Source: Streptomyces graminofaciens
Lineage (GTDB): Bacteria > Actinomycetota > Actinomycetes > Streptomycetales > Streptomycetaceae
Length of the DNA stretch: 64,000 nt
Assembly: GCF_030294945.1 (NCBI RefSeq)
Contig: NZ_AP018448.1
Span: forward strand, 3,782,001 to 3,846,000
Reading direction: 5' to 3'
A program made the translations under genes and the position numbers. Numbering within the stretch: position 1 is the first letter of the stretch; every line of letters starts with the position of its first letter. Below, in pieces: positions 24,193 through 35,658 of this stretch. Under the pieces are notes generated by a model. The model had not been told where the DNA came from, did no database searches, and was given only the letters and a program-made list of their open reading frames with translations.

Positions 24193-24915
24193 TCAGACCG
24201 TCTTGTCCGCCAGTTCCCGCAGGGGCCACGAGCCGTCCACCACCGCTGTTTCGTCGCCCTTGCGGCGGAGGAAGTTTTGGAAGTCCGCCGCCCACTCGGC
24301 GTACCACTCGATCTGGCGGCGGTGCAGGTCCGCCGGGCCGAGGGCCGCGACCTTGGGGTGGCGGTGGGCTATCGCGCGGGCGAGGCGGGCCGCGGCCAGG
24401 GCGTCGGCCGTGGCGTCGTGGGCCGAGTCGAGGGCGACGCCGTACTCGGCGCAGACCGCTTCCAGGTTGCGCTTGCCCCGGCGGTAGCGGTCGACGGAGC
24501 GGTCGATCGTGTACGGGTCGATGACCGGAGCGGGGTCCAGGTCGCCGAGGCGTTCACGCAGGGACGGCAGGGAATGACGGCGCAACTCCGCCGAGAGCAG
24601 GGTGAGGTCGAAGGCCGCGTTGTACGCCACCACCGGGACGCCGGTCTTCCAGTACGAGACGAGGACGTCCGCGATCTCGTCGGCGACCTGGTCGGCCGGA
24701 CTGCCCTCGGCGGTAGCGCGGGCGTTCGTGATGCCGTGCACAGCGACCGCGTCGGCCGGGATCTCCACGCCCGGATCGGCCAGCCACTCCCTGCGGCCGA
24801 GCGGCTCCCCGTCCTTGACCTCTATCACCGCGCCGGTGACGATGCGCGACTCGCGCGGGTCCGTCCCGGTCGTCTCCAGGTCGAAGCCGATCAGCAGCTG
24901 TCGGTGCCAACCCAT
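24193..24915 (-). CDS. DnaQ-like 3'-5' exonuclease (DEDDh family)
   Basis: The exonuclease motifs are in order: Exo I FDLETTG near residue 11, Exo II within VVAYNAAFDLTLL, and Exo III HDATADALAAARLA with the His/Asp pair. It therefore has the two-metal active site for degrading DNA or RNA from the 3' end. The length of 240 aa is that of stand-alone epsilon-like proteins and not of DNA polymerase III alpha fusions. It is a single gene in a convergent arrangement with the upstream phosphotransferase. Confidence 0.9.
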   Translation of the reverse strand: MGWHRQLLIGFDLETTGTDPRESRIVTGAVIEVKDGEPLGRREWLADPGVEIPADAVAVHGITNARATAEGSPADQVADEIADVLVSYWKTGVPVVAYNAAFDLTLLSAELRRHSLPSLRERLGDLDPAPVIDPYTIDRSVDRYRRGKRNLEAVCAEYGVALDSAHDATADALAAARLARAIAHRHPKVAALGPADLHRRQIEWYAEWAADFQNFLRRKGDETAVVDGSWPLRELADKTV

Positions 24916-25018
24916 GCTGGCCCCCCTTCTTGGTGGTGCTTTCCCCCAGTTGCCTCCACCATCCCATGTACCACTGACAATCCGAGGGCCGCATTCCGCT
25001 TGTCTGCTCGGAGGTGGT

Positions 25019-26266
25019 TCACGACACCGGCCGCGAATCCGCCCAAGCCACCTCGAACTCCTCGCGATACGTATCGAAAAGGCCCGTTTCGCCGTTCTCG
25101 TCCGCCTTGAGCACCCGGCTGCCGCCGCGCAGCACCAGCACCGGGGCCTCCATGCCGCGTGTCCGGCGCAGATAGGTCTGGACGACCGCTATGCCGTCCG
25201 AGCCGTCGCCGTCCACCAGGTAGGCCGTGAAGCGGGGCGTCTCGTCGAAGACCTGGATCTCGAAGGCGCCGGGGTCGCGCAGCTGGGCGCGCACCCGGCG
25301 CATATGCAGGATGTTCATCTCCACGGCGCGGCTCAACTCACCCCGCTTGATGCCGAGTTCGCGCTCACGTCGCTTCACCGCGCTGGACGCCGGGTTGAGG
25401 AACAGCAGCCGGACCCGGCACCCCGACTCGGCGAGCCGCACCAGCCGTCGCCCCGAGAAGTTCTGCACCAGCAGGTTCAGTCCTATGCCGATGACGTCCA
25501 GGCGGCGGGCCCCACCGAAGAGGTCCTCGGCGGGGAACTGGCGCAGCAGCCGGACCCGGTCGGGGTGGACGCCCACGACGTCCGCGTACCGTTCGCCGAC
25601 CAGGTCCTCGACCGCGTCGACGGGCAGCCGGCGGGCGGAGGGCACGTCGCTGCCCGCGCCGAGGATCTCCAGCAGCTTCGCCGAGGCGCGCTCGGCCTGG
25701 GCGAGGACGGCCTCGGACAGGGCCCGGTTGCGGGAGACGACGTTCCGGGTGACCTCCAGCTCGTCCAGGGCCAGCTCCACGTCGCGCCGCTCGTCGACGT
25801 ACGGCTCGAAGCAGGGCCAGTGCTGCACCATCAGTTCACGCAGCTGGGGCAGAGTGAGGAAGCTGAGGGTGTTGTCGTCGGCCGGGTCGAGCAGATAGCC
25901 CTTGCGGCGGCTGACCTCGCGTACCGCGACGGCGCGCTGCACCCACTCCTGGCCGGCGGGTCCGGCGGCGGCGACCACCCAGTCGTCGCCGTGGACGGGT
26001 TCGTAGATGGGACGCAGTACGGCGGCCACCACGGCGCGCAGCCGCTGCTCCACGAGGTTCAGCCAGATGTAGGCCCGGCCGGCCCGCTGGGCGCGCGTAC
26101 GCACTTCGAGCCAGGCGTCGGCGTTCCAGTCCAGTTCCGGGCCGATGGATCCCCGCTCCATCGGCCGTGCCAGGGACACCGCGCCGGGTGGGACATCTGT
26201 GGAGTTCCCCTCGTGACCCGCATCACCCGCGTCACCAGGAGGCAACTCCAGCCCTCCCGAGCCCAC
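25019..26266 (-). CDS. SAV2148-type HEPN domain protein (415 aa)
   Basis: From memory this matches the actinobacterial SAV2148 family, with the N-terminal block SGGLELPPGDAGDAGH and VPPGAVSLARPMERG. A helical HEPN-like domain (roughly residues 45-215, with RAYIWLNLVEQRLRAVV) precedes a C-terminal part with GIGLNLLVQNFSG and RVRLLFLNP, which resembles phospholipase-D-like sensor modules linked to nucleotide or stress signalling. The classical HEPN RNase motif R-x4-H is not evident, so RNase activity is not claimed. The GTG at 26266 (GGAAGG upstream) is preferred; the frame stays open to a TTG at 26308. Confidence 0.75.
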   Translation of the reverse strand: MGSGGLELPPGDAGDAGHEGNSTDVPPGAVSLARPMERGSIGPELDWNADAWLEVRTRAQRAGRAYIWLNLVEQRLRAVVAAVLRPIYEPVHGDDWVVAAAGPAGQEWVQRAVAVREVSRRKGYLLDPADDNTLSFLTLPQLRELMVQHWPCFEPYVDERRDVELALDELEVTRNVVSRNRALSEAVLAQAERASAKLLEILGAGSDVPSARRLPVDAVEDLVGERYADVVGVHPDRVRLLRQFPAEDLFGGARRLDVIGIGLNLLVQNFSGRRLVRLAESGCRVRLLFLNPASSAVKRRERELGIKRGELSRAVEMNILHMRRVRAQLRDPGAFEIQVFDETPRFTAYLVDGDGSDGIAVVQTYLRRTRGMEAPVLVLRGGSRVLKADENGETGLFDTYREEFEVAWADSRPVS

Positions 26267-26575
26267 CCACGCACCGCCTTCCGCTCCCCCGAGCCGAGCC
26301 CTACTCAACGATCAAGGAAGGGTACTCCGCGAGCGGGTGGCGGTGCAGCCGGATGGACAGGTCGTTTCTCAACCCCCTTGCAGCACACGACGGTTCCGCC
26401 AAACGGGGCCGCCGGGCGTGAGCGGATTCATAACCAGTGGGCGTCGCCGACCCCCTCAGACCGTTCGAACGGCCTGTCGACCGATCGCCATGGGCTAGGT
26501 GGTTCCCTCACTTTGGGGGAGACTCCCCCTCGGAGTCGGCCCCGGCGGCGCACCACAACTGGAAGAGTCGTATCC
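26267..26575. promoter_or_regulatory. divergent promoter region of the HEPN gene and glgX
   Basis: The 309-bp region contains a perfect 12-bp palindrome CCGTTCGAACGG (26461-26472) and a GACTCC-ccctc-GGAGTC hairpin (26521-26537) in the glgX leader. No ORF of convincing character was found. The palindrome is a possible operator for the glycogen/trehalose genes. Confidence 0.4.
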
Positions 26576-28690
<2,115 letters not shown>

Positions 28691-28733
28691 GCTCTGAGCT
28701 GCTCGCCGTGGGGGCTGCGGTGATGTGCCGACT

Positions 28734-28805
28734 GCGGGAGGTACGTGGCTGATCGCGCCCCCGCGGCGGAGCCACACATCGGCACGGCCCCGCGCCCCTG
28801 AAAGC
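28734..28805. repeat. dispersed intergenic repeat, copy A
   Basis: It lies in the 176-bp gap between glgX and treY. It begins with a GTGGCTGATCGCG element, passes through GCGGCGGAGCCACAC and ends CCGCGCCCCTGAAAG, sharing its ends with copies at 31347, 35546, 44441 and 54308. It resembles a variant of a repeat common in Streptomyces intergenic regions. Confidence 0.65.
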
Positions 28806-28866
28806 GATGGCGCCGCCTTGCGTGTCCAGGCACTCGGAGCGCCGCTGGGCGGGTACGTACGTCTCC

Positions 28867-31218
28867 ATGACACCTGAGCCCACCGAACCGGTGCCTACCG
28901 CCACCTATCGGCTTCAGCTTCAGCCCTCCTTCCCCTTCTCCGCCGCGGAGGCGGCCGTCCCGTACCTCGCCTCCCTCGGGGTCTCGCACCTCCATCTCTC
29001 CCCCGTGCTGGAGGCCGTGCCCGGGTCCGCGCACGGATACGACGTCGTCGATCACGCGCGGGTGCGGGACGAACTGGGGGGTGAGGAAGGCTTGCGTGCG
29101 CTGGCGCGGGCGGCGCGGGCGCGGGGGGTCGGGCTGGTCGTGGACATCGTGCCGAACCACATGGCGATGGCTCCGCGGCACAACCGTGCCCTGTGGGAGG
29201 TGCTGCGGGCGGGGCCCGGGTCGCCGTACGCGCGGTGGTTCGACATCGACTGGGACGCGGGGGGCGGGCGGGTGCTGCTGCCGGTGCTCGGCGGGCCCCT
29301 CGGGGACGAGGTCGGGCGGTTCGTGGTCGAGGGGAGTGAGCTGCGGTACTACGACCATGTGTTCCCGCTCCGGGAAGGCACCGAGAAGCTGCCGCTGCCG
29401 CAGCTGCTGGACGCGCAGTGGTACCGCCTGACCTGGTGGCGGCTGGCCCGTACCGAGTTGAACTATCGGCGGTTCTTCAGCATCTCCGAGCTGATCGGGG
29501 TACGCGTGGAGGAGCCGGAGGTGTTCGACGCGACGCACGCCAAGATTCTTCAGCTGCTCGACGAGGGCGTCGTGCAGGGGCTGCGCATCGACCATCCCGA
29601 CGGGCTCGCCGATCCCGACGCCTACCTGCGGCGGCTGCACGAGGCGACCGAGGGGCGCTGGACGGTCGTCGAGAAGATCCTGGCGGAGGGTGAGCCGCTG
29701 CCGGCGGCCTGGCCCGTCGCGGGCACCACCGGGTACGACGCGCTGCGGCACATCGACGGGCTGTTCATCGATCCGGCGGGGGCGGGCGAACTCCTCGGGC
29801 AGTACCGCCGGTTCACGGACGCGCAGCCCGACCGGGGCGGCCACTGGGAGGCGACGGTACGGCGGGCCGCGTACCGGGTGCTCACGCATGAGCTGGCCAC
29901 CGAGGTCGACCGGCTGACGCGGGTCGCGCGCCGGCTGTGCGACGGCTCCCCGGAGCTCGCGCTGCGCGACCACGCGCCGTGGGCGCTGCGCACCGCGCTG
30001 GGCGAGCTGCTCGTACGCCTGGAGGTGTACCGGCCGTACGCCTCCCAGGACGCCTCCCTCGTCGTCACCGAGGAGGCGGCCGCCGAGGCGCGGACGGCGT
30101 TCGCGGTGCCCGAGGAGGCGCGGGCCGTGGACACCGTGCGGGATCTGGTGCTGGGGCGGTTCGGGGACGGGCCGGAGCAGGTGGAGTTCCGGGCGCGGTT
30201 CGCCCAGACCTCGTCGGCGCTGCGGGCGAAGTCGGTGGAGGACACCGCGTTCTACCGGTATGTGCCGCTGCTGTCGGCCAACGAGGTGGGCGGGAACCCA
30301 GGGAGCCCGGCCGTGTCGCCCGACGACTTCCACGCGTACTGCGCGCGCGTGCAGCGCGACTGGCCGGCGACGGGGACGGTGCTGTCGACGCACGACACCA
30401 AGCGCAGCGCCGATGTGCGGGCGGCGATCTCGGTGCTCGCGCAGTGCCCGGAGCGGTGGGCGGACGCTCTGGCCGAGGTGACCCGGGAGGGTGCGGATGC
30501 GGGGGTGCCGGACGCGCAGGTGGCGTGGGCCGCCTGGCAGACGGCGTTCGGGCTGGGACCTGCGGCCGGAGAGCGGCTTCGGGATGCGCTGCTCAAGCAT
30601 GTGCGGGAGGCGGGGCTGCACACCTCCTGGACGGAGCGGAACCCGGCGTACGAGGAGGCGGTGGGTGAGTTCGTCGCGCGGGGGCCGGCGGTCGGCGTGC
30701 GGGTGACGGAGGGGCTGCGGGGCGCTCTGGAGCCGCATGTGCGGGCGAATGCGCTCGGTGCGGCTCTTGTGCAGTTGACGATGCCGGGGGTGCCGGATGT
30801 GTACCAGGGCACGGAGGACGAGTATCTGGCGTTGGTGGACCCGGACAATCGGGCGCCCTTCGTGCCGGTCGGGCGGGGCTCGGAGAAGGCGCGGATCACG
30901 GCGGCGGCGCTGGGGCTGCGGCGGCGGCGTCCGGATGTGTTCGGGGAGTCGGCGACGTATGCGCCGTTGGTGGCCGAGGGGGTCGGGGCAGGGCACTGTG
31001 TGGCCTTTGTGCGCTCCGGGGAGGTGATCACCGCGGTCACTCGGTTGTCGTTGCGATTGGTGGAGGCGGGGGGGTGGGGGGATACGGGGTTGGCTCTGCC
31101 GGTGGGGCGGTGGGGTGATGTGCTCGCGGAGGGGCGGGAGTTCGAGGGGTGGGTGCGGGTGGAGGAGCTCTTCGGGGGTTTGCCGGTGGTGTTGCTGGAG
31201 CGGGTCGGGGGGACGTGA
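28867..31218 (+). CDS. treY: malto-oligosyltrehalose synthase
   Basis: TreY rearranges the reducing-end alpha-1,4 bond of maltodextrins into the alpha,alpha-1,1 bond of trehalose. It begins VPTATYRLQLQPSFPFSAAE and carries YLASLGVSHLHLSPVLEAVP. The GH13 catalytic regions are DIVPNHMA (near residue 92), LRIDHPDGLADP (nucleophile near 240), VVEKIL (Glu near 267) and LSTHDTKRSADVRAA. Its 783 aa match the family. The ATG at 28867 is preferred because the family starts near this point; an in-frame ATG at 28807 would add 20 unrelated residues. Base composition shifts towards G in the last 400 bp, where Gly/Val codons dominate. Confidence 0.95.
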   Translation: MTPEPTEPVPTATYRLQLQPSFPFSAAEAAVPYLASLGVSHLHLSPVLEAVPGSAHGYDVVDHARVRDELGGEEGLRALARAARARGVGLVVDIVPNHMAMAPRHNRALWEVLRAGPGSPYARWFDIDWDAGGGRVLLPVLGGPLGDEVGRFVVEGSELRYYDHVFPLREGTEKLPLPQLLDAQWYRLTWWRLARTELNYRRFFSISELIGVRVEEPEVFDATHAKILQLLDEGVVQGLRIDHPDGLADPDAYLRRLHEATEGRWTVVEKILAEGEPLPAAWPVAGTTGYDALRHIDGLFIDPAGAGELLGQYRRFTDAQPDRGGHWEATVRRAAYRVLTHELATEVDRLTRVARRLCDGSPELALRDHAPWALRTALGELLVRLEVYRPYASQDASLVVTEEAAAEARTAFAVPEEARAVDTVRDLVLGRFGDGPEQVEFRARFAQTSSALRAKSVEDTAFYRYVPLLSANEVGGNPGSPAVSPDDFHAYCARVQRDWPATGTVLSTHDTKRSADVRAAISVLAQCPERWADALAEVTREGADAGVPDAQVAWAAWQTAFGLGPAAGERLRDALLKHVREAGLHTSWTERNPAYEEAVGEFVARGPAVGVRVTEGLRGALEPHVRANALGAALVQLTMPGVPDVYQGTEDEYLALVDPDNRAPFVPVGRGSEKARITAAALGLRRRRPDVFGESATYAPLVAEGVGAGHCVAFVRSGEVITAVTRLSLRLVEAGGWGDTGLALPVGRWGDVLAEGREFEGWVRVEELFGGLPVVLLERVGGT

Positions 31219-31346
31219 CGGTCGGTCCGGGTGGCTTTTCTCGCCCCCGCCGCCCCTACCCGTCCCATCCCCCAGGGGCTGCCGCCCCTTCGACCCCGAC
31301 TGCGCATGAGAGCTCGGGGGGTGCGGGTGATTTGGCGAGTGCGGGG

Positions 31347-31445
31347 TCGTCGTGGTTGCTCGCGCGGTTCCCGGCGCCCCTGGAAAGACCGGGCTGCGCC
31401 CTGGCCTTTCAGGGCTTGGGGAACTGCGCGACCAGCCCCCACCGT
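31347..31445. repeat. dispersed intergenic repeat, copy B (inverted pair)
   Basis: Left arm GCGCGGTTCCCGGCGCCCCT and right arm GGCTTGGGGAACTGCGCGAC form a large imperfect inverted repeat between treY and the convergent carboxypeptidase gene. It would fold into a long hairpin and may terminate both transcripts. Confidence 0.75.
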
Positions 31446-31476
31446 CCCGCGGCCGAACGACCCACCGTGGACACCG

Positions 31477-32871
31477 TCATTCCCGATGCAACGGCACGGC
31501 GGCCTCCGAACTCCACTCCGGCTCACTCGAACGGGAGTCCGCGCACGGGCGGTGGCGCCCGGCCGCCAGCTCGAACGCGGTGCGGACGACGCGCGACTGG
31601 TACTCCGCCTGGCGCACGACGGGGATCCAGCGTGCGCGGTAGCCGTCGCGGTAGTCGGCGCACCACTCGTCGATGAGCCGGTCGAGCTCGGGCAGCGCGT
31701 CCGCCGGATCCCGCCCGGTGTGGGTGACGAGTTGGTGCAGCAGCCCGGCCGTGCGCAGTGCGACGCGGCGGGCCGAGAGGGCGAGGGCGGTCAGCCGGGC
31801 GATGTCGAGCGGGGGCAGGGAGCGGGTGTCGCCGTCGTGGACGTCGGGGTCCCAGGAGTCGGCGAGGCCGGGGCCGACCAGTAAATAGTCGTCGACCGGG
31901 GCCAGCAGGCGGGCCGCGTCCGGGTCGCCGCCCGCCCTGGGGCGCACGCGCGCGAGGATGGACTCCAGCAGCCGGGTGTCGCGGCGCAGCGTACGGCTGA
32001 CGACACGCAGTACGGCGTCGGCGTCGGCGGGCGGGGAGGCGTCCTCCACGGCCGTCACGCCCCACATGGGGGCCTCGACGACGGCGGTCACCGTGCCGTA
32101 GTCGTGCGGGTGGTACCAGGTCGACTCGACGGCGGCCTCGGTGATGGCGGCGGCCAGGTCGCCCGGGCGCGGGGGCGGGATGCGGTAGACGGCGGGGCCG
32201 AGGCGGGGCCAGTACAGGGTGTCGTACGGGCCGAGTTCGCGGGGTATGCCGAGGCGGGCGGCGGTGCGGGCGACGTCGTCGGCGAGGCCGGGCAGATCGC
32301 GGGTGAGCTCGACGAAGGCACCGCCGACGTCGACACCGTGCAGCGAGCACTGGAAGAAGGGCCGCAGTTCGTCCTGGAGGTCGAGCAGGGTGCGGGTCTC
32401 CGGCAGGGCGGCCCCGTCGGCGCCGTCGGGCAGCCATTCGGGCTGTTCGAGGAAGCCCGGGCGGAAGAAGTGCCGGAAGTAGTGACCGAGGGTGTACGGG
32501 CCGGACAGCCAGCCCTCGTTGTGGCGGGAGCCGTCGGGGTCGAGGCAGAGCAGCAGGTTCCAGGTGGCGTCGGCGTCCTCGCCGTGGCGGGGGTCGGCCA
32601 GGGCCCGTTCGGCGAGGCGGAGGACGGTGGCGCCGCCCACGGGTTCGTTGGCGTGCGGGCCGGCGACTATCAGCGCGTGGCGGCTGCCGTGGCCGACGGA
32701 GAGCAGCCACATCGGGGTGCCGGCCCGTGAGGTGCCGACGCGGCGGAGCCGGGCGTGGTGGGGATGTCGGGCGACGAGTGCGGCGGCTCGGGCGGCCAGC
32801 TCGTCCACGGTCGGGTAGCGGAGGAGTGGCGGCAGGGGGCACACCTCCACGATGCGGCGTCGTCGGTTCAC
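31477..32871 (-). CDS. M14-family zinc carboxypeptidase (464 aa)
   Basis: A metallopeptidase with the carboxypeptidase A fold. GPHANEPVGG supplies the HxxE zinc ligands, SLHGVDVGG the third His, and AVVEAPMWG the catalytic Glu near residue 270. No signal peptide is visible (the N-terminus is MNRRRRIVEV), so a cytoplasmic site is likely. The region after residue 300 is an extra helical domain not seen in minimal M14 enzymes. The GTG start at 32871 is the only good one. The gene lies between treY and treZ on the opposite strand and has no obvious link to trehalose. Confidence 0.88.
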   Translation of the reverse strand: MNRRRRIVEVCPLPPLLRYPTVDELAARAAALVARHPHHARLRRVGTSRAGTPMWLLSVGHGSRHALIVAGPHANEPVGGATVLRLAERALADPRHGEDADATWNLLLCLDPDGSRHNEGWLSGPYTLGHYFRHFFRPGFLEQPEWLPDGADGAALPETRTLLDLQDELRPFFQCSLHGVDVGGAFVELTRDLPGLADDVARTAARLGIPRELGPYDTLYWPRLGPAVYRIPPPRPGDLAAAITEAAVESTWYHPHDYGTVTAVVEAPMWGVTAVEDASPPADADAVLRVVSRTLRRDTRLLESILARVRPRAGGDPDAARLLAPVDDYLLVGPGLADSWDPDVHDGDTRSLPPLDIARLTALALSARRVALRTAGLLHQLVTHTGRDPADALPELDRLIDEWCADYRDGYRARWIPVVRQAEYQSRVVRTAFELAAGRHRPCADSRSSEPEWSSEAAVPLHRE

Positions 32872-33000
32872 CTGGTGTGCATGGTGTACGCACAGTCAGT
32901 CATGGCCGAGAAGGTACGTCAACACCTCGGAACCGAAGGCGAGTTGAGAAACTCGCTGCGTAAATCCCAGGCCAGAGCTTTGCGGTGGCTTCGCCGCGGC

Positions 33001-33552
33001 TCACTCCGAGGCGAGACGGAACGCCATGCGGCCGAAACTCACCTGGTCCCCGTCGCGGACGACGGCCGCGCCGATCACGCGCCGACCGTTGACGGTGGTG
33101 CCGTTGGTGGAGCCGAGGTCGCGCAGGATCCACATGCCGCCCTGCCGGGTGAGTTCGGCGTGGACGCGGGAGACCGTCTCGTGGGTGAGTCTGAGTCCGC
33201 TCGCGGGGTCGCGGCCGATGCGCAGGGAGTGGCCGCTCGCCGGGTGCGGCAGCTGGAGCCTGGGGAGCCGCTCGGCCTGCCAGGCCCGGCGCAGCTTCAC
33301 CCCGAAGCCGGAGACCGCCCCGACGGTGCCGAGCACCAGCCGGGTCCAGCGCTTCTCGGTGGGCAGATCGGCGATGAGCGCCGCGAGTTCGTCGGAGCGG
33401 CGGGCGGTGAGCGCCAGTTCCATGCGCCGGACGAACGTGTCGTGCGACAGCCGGCCCAGCGCGACGCCGTCACTGAGAGCCTTCAGCGCGCGGTCGCGCT
33501 CCGCGTCGGACAGCCGCGCGGGGTAGGTGTGGAACTCGAAAGACGACGTCAC
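33001..33552 (-). CDS. DUF1707 and FHA domain protein (183 aa)
   Basis: Residues 10-65 form a DUF1707 domain (RLSDAERDRALKALSDGVAL followed by GRLSHDTFVRRME). Residues 105-183 form a forkhead-associated domain with RIGRDPASGLRL, SRVHAEL and the signature DLGSTNGTTVNGRRV, which binds phosphothreonine peptides. The pairing is common in actinobacteria and suggests a reader of Ser/Thr protein kinase signalling. No transmembrane segment is seen. The start codon is GTG. It is transcribed divergently from treZ. Confidence 0.92.
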   Translation of the reverse strand: MTSSFEFHTYPARLSDAERDRALKALSDGVALGRLSHDTFVRRMELALTARRSDELAALIADLPTEKRWTRLVLGTVGAVSGFGVKLRRAWQAERLPRLQLPHPASGHSLRIGRDPASGLRLTHETVSRVHAELTRQGGMWILRDLGSTNGTTVNGRRVIGAAVVRDGDQVSFGRMAFRLASE

Positions 33553-33759
33553 GCTGGTGATTGTCGGTCAGCCGGGCCGGAGTGTCCAGAAGACCCGGAA
33601 ACGGTGACCGTCTGCGGACAGTACGACGGGCGGCCCGGACGTCGGCCGGTGCGACGCGCACGGCAAAAGCGCCGATCCGAGAGCGAATTGATCCCTTTTG
33701 CAGGACGATGGTACGGGCCATCTCATGACCACGATCGGCAGCCGAGGGAGAACCGTTCC

Positions 33760-35505
33760 ATGCACTTCGAGGTATGGGCACCGCTGGCCGAGCGCGTGAC
33801 ACTGCATTGCGCGGGCACCCCGTACGCGCTGGCGCGCGATCCGGCGCGTTCGGGTTGGTGGACGGGCGAGGCCGAGGCGACGGACGGCACGCGCTACGGG
33901 TTCTCGGTGGACGACGGCTCCGTGCTGCCCGATCCGCGCTCGCGCCGCCAGCCGGACGGCCCGGACGGGCCGAGCGCGGTCGTGGACCACGAGCGGTACG
34001 CGTGGCGGGTGCCGTGGGCGGGGCGCGGGCTGCCGGGCGCGGTGCTGTACGAGCTCCACGTGGGCACGTACACGCCCGAGGGCACGCTGGACGCGGCCGC
34101 CGGGCGGCTCGCGCATCTCGTCGAACTGGGCGTCACCCACGTGCAGTTGATGCCGCTGTGCCCGTTCCCGGGCGTGCACGGCTGGGGGTACGAGGGTGTC
34201 TCGCTGTGGGCCGTGCACGAGCCGTACGGCGGTCCCGAGGCGCTGAAGCGGTTCGTGGACGCGGCGCACGAGCTGGGCCTCGGGGTCGTGCTCGACGTGG
34301 TCCACAACCACCTTGGCCCGTCCGGCAACTACCTCCCTGCCTTCGGCCCGTACTTCACGGAGACCCACCACACGCCCTGGGGCGCCGCCGTGAACCTGGA
34401 CGCGCCCGGCTCGGACGAGGTGCGGGCGTACTTCCTGGGCAGCGCGCTGGCGTGGCTGCGGGACTACCGGCTCGACGGGCTGCGGCTGGACGCGGTGCAC
34501 GCGCTGCGGGACACGCGCGCGTGCCACTTCCTGGAGGAGCTGTCGACGGCCGTGGACGCGCTCGGGGCCGAGGTTGAGCGCCCGTTGTTCCTGATCGCGG
34601 AGTCCGACCTCAACGACCCCCGTCTCATCACTGCGCGCGAGGAGGGCGGCCTCGGGCTGCACGCGCAGTGGAACGACGACTTCCACCACACGCTGCGCAC
34701 GACCCTGACGGGCGAGGCACATGGCTACTACGAGGACTTCGCGCGGGCCGGGCTGTCCGGTCTCGCGAAGACCCTGACGGGCGGCTTCTTCCACGACGGT
34801 ACGTACTCGTCGTTCCGGGGCCGCGGTCACGGCCGGCCCCTGGACCGTACGCGCGTCCCGGCGCACCGGCTGCTGGGCTACGCCCAGACCCACGACCAGA
34901 TCGGCAACCGTGCCCAGGGCGACCGGCTTGCCGCGTCCCTCTCCCCCGGGCTGCTGGCCTGTGCGGCGGCACTGGTGCTGACCGGGCCGTTCACGCCGAT
35001 GCTCTTCATGGGCGAGGAGTGGGCGGCGTCCACGCCCTGGCAGTTCTTCACCGACCACACCGATCCGGAACTGGCGGAGGCGGTACGGCGGGGAAGGCGG
35101 CGGGAGTTCGCGGCGCACGGGTGGGCGGAGGAGGACGTGCCGGACCCGCAGGACCCGGCGACGCGTGACCGGTCCTGCCTGGACTGGTCCGAGCCGGAGC
35201 GGGAGCCCCACGCGCGCGTGCTGGCCTGGTACCGCGACCTCATCGCGCTGCGCCACACCCAGCCCGACCTCACGGACCCGGACCTCGAGGACATCAAGGT
35301 CGCGTACGACGAGGGCGGCCGGTGGTTCGCCTTCCGGCGGGGTGACGTACGGGTGGCCGTGAACCTCGGCAAGGAGCCGGCCTCGATTCCGCTCGGGGTG
35401 CCACGGGCGCGGGTACTGGCGGCGTGGGAGCCGGTGGGGGTGCCGGGGGTGGACGGGGTGGTGAGTGTGCCCGGGGAGTCCTGTGTGGTGCTGACGGTGG
35501 GGTGA
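33760..35505 (+). CDS. treZ: malto-oligosyltrehalose trehalohydrolase
   Basis: TreZ releases trehalose from the end product of TreY. The N-terminal beta domain starts HFEVWAPLAERVTLHCAGTP. The GH13 barrel has MPLCPFPGVHGWGYEGVSLW, DVVHNHLGPSGNY (near residue 180), LRLDAVHAL (nucleophile near 242), LIAESDLNDPR (Glu near 279) and YAQTHDQIGNR. Its 581 aa match the family. The ATG at 33760 follows GAGGGAG. It is separated from treY by two opposite-strand genes but completes the glycogen-to-trehalose pathway. Confidence 0.95.
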   Translation: MHFEVWAPLAERVTLHCAGTPYALARDPARSGWWTGEAEATDGTRYGFSVDDGSVLPDPRSRRQPDGPDGPSAVVDHERYAWRVPWAGRGLPGAVLYELHVGTYTPEGTLDAAAGRLAHLVELGVTHVQLMPLCPFPGVHGWGYEGVSLWAVHEPYGGPEALKRFVDAAHELGLGVVLDVVHNHLGPSGNYLPAFGPYFTETHHTPWGAAVNLDAPGSDEVRAYFLGSALAWLRDYRLDGLRLDAVHALRDTRACHFLEELSTAVDALGAEVERPLFLIAESDLNDPRLITAREEGGLGLHAQWNDDFHHTLRTTLTGEAHGYYEDFARAGLSGLAKTLTGGFFHDGTYSSFRGRGHGRPLDRTRVPAHRLLGYAQTHDQIGNRAQGDRLAASLSPGLLACAAALVLTGPFTPMLFMGEEWAASTPWQFFTDHTDPELAEAVRRGRRREFAAHGWAEEDVPDPQDPATRDRSCLDWSEPEREPHARVLAWYRDLIALRHTQPDLTDPDLEDIKVAYDEGGRWFAFRRGDVRVAVNLGKEPASIPLGVPRARVLAAWEPVGVPGVDGVVSVPGESCVVLTVG

Positions 35506-35545
35506 GCACTCGGTTGGCTGTGGCTGGGCCCTCGGAGCGAGGCAG

Positions 35546-35606
35546 CGTGGTCGCGCCCCGTAAGGGGCGCGGGGAACCGCGCGATCAGCCACGTCCCACC
35601 GCAGTC
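35546..35606. repeat. dispersed intergenic repeat, copy C (terminator-like)
   Basis: The core CGCGCCCC-gtaa-GGGGCGCG (35552-35571) is a perfect stem, followed by GGGGAACCGCGCGATCAGCC. On the minus strand this matches copies D and E. It lies between convergent treZ and an APH-like gene and probably terminates both. Confidence 0.75.
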
Positions 35607-35658
35607 GCCCCACGACTCGCGCCTCCGAGCCATGAGGCGACCCCGCCCCGCAGGGCGC

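Noticed and set aside
25065..25076. CGATACGTATCG, identical to the core of the glycosyltransferase operator
   Set aside because: It lies inside the coding sequence of the HEPN protein and lacks the outer bases of the 16-bp palindrome; probably chance.
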